Origin: JBGOTP01 sp041476545
GTDB taxonomy: Bacteria > Acidobacteriota > Vicinamibacteria > Vicinamibacterales > CAVVIG01
NCBI GenBank assembly: GCA_041476545.1
Contig: JBGOTP010000372.1
Span: 1-5,010 of the forward strand
DNA length: 5,010 nucleotides
Direction of reading: 5' to 3'
Position 1 is the stretch's first letter, and the number at the start of each line of letters is the position of its first letter. A program made the position numbers and the translations under genes. Shown one piece after another: positions 1 through 5,010 of the stretch. Below the pieces are notes generated by a model. The model was not told the DNA's origin, did not search any database, and was given only the letters and a program-made list of their open reading frames with translations.

Positions 1-462
1 GACCCCATTCGCGAGATTCTCCCGCGCCTCATCGATCGCGCCCTGATCCTGTCAGAGGTGGATCGGTATGCCCCGCCGGAACCCGACGTGGACGTGCTCA
101 CTCGCCGGTTTCAGACGGTGCGGGCGACGTTTCAAACCGCACAGGCGTTCGATGCCGCGCTGGCGAGAGTCGGATTCAACGAAACCCATCTGCGTGAAAC
201 GCTTCGCCAGGATCTTCGTATTCTCGCCTATCTCGATCAGCGCTTTACGGTTCAGCCTCCGAGTGAAGTCGATCTCGGACGTTACTATCGCGAGCATGCC
301 CAGACCTTCACGCAGCGTGGACAGCTGATGCCGTTTGATCAGGTGCGCCCGCGGATCGTCGAGGCGGCCACCGCCGAACGCCGGCAGCGGCTGGTCGACG
401 AGTGGGTCGCCGGTCTGCGCCGCCGCGCGGAGATTCTCGACCTGTCGGCGGACGGGCGATGA
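1..462 (+). CDS. SurA N-terminal-like periplasmic chaperone, 3' part (5' end outside window)
   Basis: The reading frame is open from base 1 and ends at TGA 460-462, so the start lies upstream; 153 residues are visible. The first residues (LIDRALILSEVDRY) resemble the helix of SurA/PpiC/PrsA-type chaperones in which the N-terminal domain begins. A helical stretch follows (GFNETHLRETLRQDLRILAY), then PSEVDLGRYYREHAQTF, the usual lead-in to a parvulin domain. Instead of about 90 residues of PpiC fold, the chain passes within about ten residues to PFDQVRPRIVEAATAERRQR and LVDEWVAGLRRRAEI, which matches the C-terminal helix that normally follows the parvulin domain. It therefore looks like a chaperone-only member without peptidyl-prolyl isomerase activity. 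The family role is binding unfolded envelope proteins in the periplasm. A signal peptide would be expected but lies outside the window. The family call is moderately secure; the exact function is inferred. Confidence 0.7.
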   Translation, partial: DPIREILPRLIDRALILSEVDRYAPPEPDVDVLTRRFQTVRATFQTAQAFDAALARVGFNETHLRETLRQDLRILAYLDQRFTVQPPSEVDLGRYYREHAQTFTQRGQLMPFDQVRPRIVEAATAERRQRLVDEWVAGLRRRAEILDLSADGR

Positions 463-485
463 CAGGCGAGAGGACGTATCGCCTG
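463..485 (+). terminator. Short hairpin directly after the SurA-like stop codon, possible terminator
   Basis: A perfect 7-base inverted repeat, CAGGCGA (463-469) and TCGCCTG (479-485), encloses a 9-base loop and begins at the first base after the stop codon. Position and GC content fit a transcript-end hairpin. No T-run follows (ATTGCGTAG comes next), so a classical intrinsic terminator is not shown. It may act as a 3'-end stabiliser or be chance. Confidence 0.35.
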
Positions 486-511
486 ATTGCGTAGTGGTCA
501 CAAACGTTGCT

Positions 512-679
512 GCTGATTTCACTACAGCGTAGACAACGGAGGAGCCGGAGCGAACGGTTCAACACGGAGAAACGAAGAAACGGAGTTCAATCTGTACCAA
601 GAGATCCTCCGTTGCTTCGTCCTCCGTGTAAAGCCGTTATCTCCGTCATCTCCGCTCGCTACATCGCAGCGAAATCCGC
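512..679. repeat. Long imperfect palindrome (about 74-base arms) in a convergent intergenic region
   Basis: The left arm is 512-585 and the right arm is 607-679, with a 21-base centre (586-606). Hand alignment of the left arm with the reverse complement of the right gives about 54 of 74 matching positions and only one 1-base gap. The inner part is best: 562-569 pairs fully with 622-629, and 573-585 pairs with 607-619 with one mismatch. ACGGAG-type blocks at 536, 545, 564 and 580 on the left face CTCCGT-type blocks at 650, 641, 622 and 607 on the right, in mirrored order. The outer ends also match (GCTGATTTC at 512-520 against GAAATCCGC at 671-679). It lies between the 3' ends of two convergent genes and has no plausible coding frame. 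It could be a dispersed palindromic (REP- or MITE-like) repeat or a bidirectional transcription-end structure. No terminal direct repeats or transposase are visible. Confidence 0.75.
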
Positions 680-685
680 TCTAGA

Positions 686-712
686 CGCCGAGCACGCAGA
701 GTTCGCAGACAA
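686..712. repeat. Three degenerate 9-base tandem repeats
   Basis: Three consecutive 9-mers read CGCCGAGCA, CGCAGAGTT and CGCAGACAA. They share a CGCMGA core at an exact 9-base period (686, 695, 704). They lie just right of the long palindrome and 15 bases before the 3' end of the CPBP gene. From memory, similar degenerate intergenic runs (CGCGGAGTT/CGCAGAGTT type) are common in Acidobacteriota and other environmental genomes. The function is unknown. Confidence 0.45.
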
Positions 713-727
713 GGATTCTCGGTTCTG

Positions 728-1471
728 CTACCGGCCGGCGATCAGAAACTGGACGAGCTGCAGAAGGTTGAAGCCGGCGTGGCTGACGACCGGGGCGATG
801 ACCGATCGGCGGCGAAGATAGACAACGCCCCAGAATGCGCCGAGCAGCGCCGTCGCGATGGTCGCGTCGACGCCCTGCGGGAGATGGCCGGCGCCAAATG
901 CCGCGCTGGTGACCACGATCCCGATCGCGCTGCCTCCCAGCCAGTGCTCGAATCGGTGCAGCAGAAATGCCCGCTGAATTTCTTCCCGGACGCCCCCCGC
1001 AACCACGACCACGAGTGCGAAGACCGCCGTATCGCGCGGGCGACGCATGAGATCCTGTAAGGGGTTGTCCGCGACCGTGTGCAGCCGCGGCGCAAAATGC
1101 GCCATGGCGCCCAGCGCAACGATGGCGATGGCAAAGGCGACCAGCGTCAGCTTGGCTCCCAGGATGACTTCGAGTTTCGCGGGCCTGCTGTCCACGAAGA
1201 TGACGTGCCGGTGCTCTCCGTGAGCGCGGAGACAGAGCAGGATGAGTCCGATGAGGACGCCCGTGTCCAACAGCGACAGCACGGCGACATAGGAAAGGCT
1301 CAGGCCGCCGTCGGGCCCAAGCGGCTCAAGGCCGACCCACGCCAGCGTGGCGCCGAGCGCAAGCTGCGTGGGGTAGTCGGAACAGAGCAGAACCTCGATG
1401 AGCGCAACCATGCGGCCGGCCAGTGCTGGCCGGGCACGTGCCGGCGGATCCTCAGGGCTGGGGGCATCCAT
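728..1471 (-). CDS. CPBP-family (CAAX/Abi-type) intramembrane metalloprotease
   Basis: The protein has 247 residues, typical for the family, and is predicted to sit in the cytoplasmic membrane. Hydrophobic segments lie near residues 35-51, 57-81, 103-126, 149-171, 182-197, 203-219 and 224-246. The three CPBP motifs are present in order: EEIQR (Glu163, Glu164, Arg167), FGAGH (Phe192, His196) and HAGFN (His231, Asn235). In Rce1/CPBP enzymes these glutamates and histidines form the active site within the membrane. The first motif is EExxR rather than the usual EExxxR. Bacterial members have been linked to prenyl-protein-type cleavage, bacteriocin self-immunity and membrane protein processing; no substrate can be named here. 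The ATG at 1471 was chosen. A GTG three codons upstream (1480) is equally possible, and neither has a clear Shine-Dalgarno sequence. The gene is convergent with the SurA-like gene and divergent from the response regulator. Confidence 0.85.
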   Translation of the reverse strand: MDAPSPEDPPARARPALAGRMVALIEVLLCSDYPTQLALGATLAWVGLEPLGPDGGLSLSYVAVLSLLDTGVLIGLILLCLRAHGEHRHVIFVDSRPAKLEVILGAKLTLVAFAIAIVALGAMAHFAPRLHTVADNPLQDLMRRPRDTAVFALVVVVAGGVREEIQRAFLLHRFEHWLGGSAIGIVVTSAAFGAGHLPQGVDATIATALLGAFWGVVYLRRRSVIAPVVSHAGFNLLQLVQFLIAGR

Positions 1472-1612
1472 ACAGGCCACAAGAGCGTATCGCAGCCGAG
1501 GCCGAAGCGCTCGGCCATGGGCTGATCCGGGCAGTCAAAATGCGCTTGCAGGTGCCCCCCGGCGCGCTCAGAATGTAAAAATGACATGGTGCAGCACCGG
1601 AGGAGTCCGGCC
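1472..1612. promoter_or_regulatory. Divergent intergenic region, presumed promoters of the CPBP gene and the two-component operon
   Basis: These 141 bases separate the divergent starts of the CPBP protease and the response regulator, so both promoters should lie here. An A-rich patch, GAATGTAAAAATGA (1571-1584), stands out from the GC-rich surroundings. It contains a TAAAAA hexamer (1576-1581) that could serve as a weak -10 box for the regulator gene, but there is no convincing -35 box at the right distance. No GG-N10-GC sigma-54 promoter with good -24 and -12 elements was found. The assignment rests on position more than on motif. Confidence 0.35.
1599..1605 (+). promoter_or_regulatory. Shine-Dalgarno sequence that decides the response regulator start
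   Basis: GGAGGAG lies 7 bases before the ATG at 1613, a strong match at ideal spacing. It lies inside the reading frame if the earlier in-frame ATG at 1586 is used, and that ATG has no comparable site. This favours the 1613 start. Confidence 0.8.
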
Positions 1613-3031
<1,419 letters not shown>

Positions 3032-3044
3032 ACCTCAGGTCCAT

Positions 3045-3050
3045 GAGGAG
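3045..3050 (+). promoter_or_regulatory. Candidate Shine-Dalgarno sequence for the histidine kinase
   Basis: GAGGAG lies 12 bases before the ATG at 3063, in the 31-base gap after the regulator stop. The spacing is longer than ideal, but no better start or site exists nearby. This suggests somewhat weaker translation of the kinase than of the regulator. Confidence 0.5.
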
Positions 3051-3062
3051 CCAGCGACGGCC

Positions 3063-4904
3063 ATGCGCCTAGGGATCAAAGGCAAGCAGGTGCTCTATGT
3101 CACCTCCCTTGTGGGCGTGTTCGTCGTCGTGTTGAGCGTCCTGTACCTCACGCGGCTGGCCCAGGTGAGTCTGAGTGCCAGTCACGAGCAGGCGCAGTTC
3201 ACGAAGGATCTCATCTTCCAGCACGTCCGGGGCGTCGTCGTTGAAGGCGCCGATCCCTACGAGGCGCTCCGCCGGGATCCGGGCCTCCAGAAGATCCTGG
3301 CCTCGAGCCTGACCGACAAGACCCTCATGTTCGCCGCAATCGTGGACTCGCAGGGCGTGCTCATCGCCAAGGATCCCGGGCCTGTGATCCCAACGCTTCG
3401 GTCCGGGCAGGATCTGAAGGCGCTGCGCTCGCAATCGGCGTTCTCGCAGCTAGGCGCCATCTACGCGGGACAGGGACGCAATCTGGAGGTGCGGGAGCCT
3501 CTGCTCATCGGCGACACCGAAATCGGATCGATTCGGATTGGCGTATCGACGCTCTTGATCCGGGGTGAAGTCGAAAAGGCGCTTGGGCCGACGTTGTGGG
3601 TGGCGCTCGGCGCGCTGGGGCTGTCGGTCGTGATCGCGATGCTGTCGGCGCAGCTCATTCTGCGGCCGATCCATGTGATCCGCAGCGGCCTCACGCGACT
3701 CGGGCGCGGCGAGTCCGGCGTGCGGCTGGACCTCGATCAGGACGATGAGTTCGGTGAGCTCGGTGCGTTCTTCAACACGGTGAGCGCGCAGCTCTCGGCC
3801 GATCGCTCGCAGATGGCCGGACAGGTGGCGCACCTCGAGTCGGCTGTCGATCATCTCGAAGACGCCGTCGCGATGGTCAGCCCGACCGGCGCCCTCCTCT
3901 TTGCCAATCCCGCCGCCCGGGCGCTCTTTCCCAAAGCGTCGATCGGAATGGCTCTGGGCGATCTGATGGCCGCCGATCATCCGTTGCTGAAACTGTTCGA
4001 GCAGACACTCGCCAACCGGCAATCGCAGGGTCCCATCTCAGCGGCGTTCGAGTCAGGGGAGCGTCTGATTCTCGGAAACCCGGTGAACGATGCCGCCGGC
4101 GTTCTTGTCGGCATCATGCTGATCGTTCGCAATCTGGAGTACTTGAGCCAGGTGCAATCGACCATTCGCTACTCACGAAAACTGGCGGCGCTCGGCCGTC
4201 TCTCCGCGGGCGTGGCGCACGAGGTCAAGAATCCGCTGAATGCCATGATGATTCATCTGGAACTGCTGCGACAAGAGTTCGCCGCCATGGCACGCAACGC
4301 CGATCCCGCACCGCGTGGAGGCGCTGTCGCGACGGTTGCGGCCACCGGCATGCGGCCGCAGACGACGGCGCTCCAGCACGTCGAGGTGATTGCACGCGAA
4401 ATTCGCCGGCTCGACGAAGTGGTGCAGGGGTTCCTGAAGTTCACGCGGCCCGAGGATCTCAAGCTGCAACCAGTGCACCTGCCTGCGTTGCTGCAGGAGA
4501 TCATCCCGATTCTTCAGCCGGAAGCGGACCGGTCGCGCGTGACGGTGTCGGTCCAGTGCCCGGACGCGCTCAACGTCAATGGTGATCCGGCCATGCTCAA
4601 ACAGGCGTTTCTGAACCTCGGCCTCAACGCCTGTCAGGCGATGCCGAACGGCGGGACGCTGCGCATCCGCGGCGAACGTACGCGAGGGCATCGGGTGGCG
4701 ATTGAGTTCGCGGACACCGGAATCGGCATCAGTCAGGAAGATGTGCAGCGCATCTTCAATCTGTATTTCACGACGAAGGCAAGCGGCAGTGGTATCGGTC
4801 TCTCGATGGTCTATCGTACGGTACAGATGCACGACGGCGAAATTGAGGTACAGTCGACGCCAGGGGCGGGCACGACATTCCGAGTGCTGTTGCCCGAGGC
4901 GTAG
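3063..4904 (+). CDS. Membrane sensor histidine kinase (periplasmic sensor-HAMP-PAS-HisKA-HATPase)
   Basis: The protein has 613 residues. Membrane segment 1 is at about 10-30. A periplasmic region follows (about 32-175) and contains AAIVDSQGVLIAKDPG and IGSIRIGVS, which suggest a Cache/PDC-like sensor fold; the ligand is unknown. Membrane segment 2 is at about 177-200. A HAMP linker (about 199-250, with LRPIHVIRSGL and DEFGELGAFFN) and a PAS-like domain (about 259-355) come next. The dimerisation helix carries AHEVKNPLNAM with phosphoacceptor His386. The ATPase domain has the N box NLGLNACQAM (Asn522), G1 DTGIGI (551-556), F box FNLYFTTK (565-572) and G2 GSGIGL (575-580), so it should be catalytically active. 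An Ala/Pro/Gly-rich stretch (about 411-436) lengthens the turn between the two dimerisation helices. The gene follows the NtrC-type regulator by 31 bases, so the two form a cognate pair in one operon; the overall type resembles NtrB/AtoS/ZraS-class kinases. The signal sensed cannot be told from sequence. Confidence 0.95.
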   Translation: MRLGIKGKQVLYVTSLVGVFVVVLSVLYLTRLAQVSLSASHEQAQFTKDLIFQHVRGVVVEGADPYEALRRDPGLQKILASSLTDKTLMFAAIVDSQGVLIAKDPGPVIPTLRSGQDLKALRSQSAFSQLGAIYAGQGRNLEVREPLLIGDTEIGSIRIGVSTLLIRGEVEKALGPTLWVALGALGLSVVIAMLSAQLILRPIHVIRSGLTRLGRGESGVRLDLDQDDEFGELGAFFNTVSAQLSADRSQMAGQVAHLESAVDHLEDAVAMVSPTGALLFANPAARALFPKASIGMALGDLMAADHPLLKLFEQTLANRQSQGPISAAFESGERLILGNPVNDAAGVLVGIMLIVRNLEYLSQVQSTIRYSRKLAALGRLSAGVAHEVKNPLNAMMIHLELLRQEFAAMARNADPAPRGGAVATVAATGMRPQTTALQHVEVIAREIRRLDEVVQGFLKFTRPEDLKLQPVHLPALLQEIIPILQPEADRSRVTVSVQCPDALNVNGDPAMLKQAFLNLGLNACQAMPNGGTLRIRGERTRGHRVAIEFADTGIGISQEDVQRIFNLYFTTKASGSGIGLSMVYRTVQMHDGEIEVQSTPGAGTTFRVLLPEA

Positions 4905-4924
4905 AAACACCGGCGTAGAACATC

Positions 4925-5010
4925 ATGGAAGACGTCCGCGCGCATTCCGCGTCGCTGCTGTTGCTGTGCGTGCTGGCCGCATCCGGATCCGCGTGTGTGC
5001 ACGCCCAGGC
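4925..5010 (+). CDS. Exported protein of unknown function, 5' end only
   Basis: The ATG at 4925 opens a frame that runs off the window after 28 codons. The visible residues form a plausible Sec signal peptide: a short polar start (MEDVRAHSAS), a hydrophobic core (LLLLCVLAASGS) and a small-residue cleavage region (VHA before Gln28). The start has acidic residues, which is unusual for a signal peptide. A cysteine at position 24 (GSAC) is a poor lipobox because the -3 residue is Gly, so a lipoprotein is less likely but not excluded. The other two frames give no signal-like sequence. The gene begins 20 bases after the kinase stop with no intervening terminator and no strong Shine-Dalgarno, consistent with co-transcription with the two-component genes. 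The mature protein lies outside the window and the family is unknown. Confidence 0.6.
   Translation, partial: MEDVRAHSASLLLLCVLAASGSACVHAQ

Noticed and set aside
512..712. CRISPR array or insertion sequence as the explanation of the intergenic repeats
   Set aside because: The repeat blocks are short, inverted and unevenly spaced without unique spacers, and there is no transposase frame or target-site duplication.
507..821. Plus-strand open frame of 104 codons across the convergent intergenic region
   Set aside because: It runs through the palindromic repeat and into the 3' end of the CPBP gene on the other strand. It has no ribosome binding site and a repetitive Arg/Pro-rich translation.
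1079..1525. Plus-strand open frame of 148 codons opposite the CPBP gene
   Set aside because: The translation is a charged, low-hydrophobicity sequence with no motif, and the opposite strand encodes a clear membrane protease.
1544..1557. Possible leftward sigma-54 promoter (GGGCACCTGCAAGC on the minus strand) ahead of the CPBP gene
   Set aside because: The GG-N10-GC spacing works only if the -24 GGCAC is shifted by one base, and the -12 element reads AAGC instead of TTGC. One degenerate match in GC-rich DNA is not convincing.
4173..4910. Minus-strand open frame of 245 codons opposite the kinase catalytic region
   Set aside because: It is antisense to the conserved HisKA/HATPase domain, with a motif-free translation rich in Arg and His.

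Overview
The window is GC-rich and tightly packed with genes, and it looks like a Gram-negative environmental bacterium. My best guess is Acidobacteriota, possibly Vicinamibacteria-like. This rests on the form of the CPBP protease motif (EEIQRAF), the sigma-54-type two-component pair, the parvulin-less SurA-like protein and the intergenic ACGGAG/CTCCGT repeats. It is an inference from recollection of similar genomes; no marker gene is present to prove it.

Layout. Positions 1-462 (+) hold the 3' end of a SurA/PpiC-like periplasmic chaperone gene that begins before the window. Positions 463-727 are a 265-base convergent intergenic region. It contains a short hairpin just after the stop, then an imperfect palindrome of about 168 bases with nested ACGGAG/CTCCGT blocks, then three degenerate 9-base repeats. 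Positions 728-1471 (-) encode a CPBP (CAAX/Abi-type) intramembrane protease. A short divergent intergenic region (1472-1612) separates it from a rightward cluster: an NtrC-family sigma-54-dependent response regulator (1613-3031), a membrane histidine kinase (3063-4904), and the first 28 codons of a gene for an exported protein (from 4925) that runs off the end.

How the genes work together. The kinase has a periplasmic sensor region, HAMP, PAS, DHp and ATPase domains, and every catalytic motif is intact. It very probably phosphorylates Asp69 of the regulator encoded 31 bases upstream, which would then activate sigma-54 promoters through its GAFTGA loop. The exported-protein gene starts 20 bases after the kinase stop, so it is probably co-transcribed and could be an accessory or output of the system. 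I see no convincing sigma-54 promoter in the window, so the targets lie elsewhere or are too degenerate to see. The CPBP and SurA-like genes have no demonstrable link to the two-component system beyond adjacency.

The protein-coding content belongs to known families. I found no clear new multi-gene system. The least explained element is the long palindromic repeat at 512-679.
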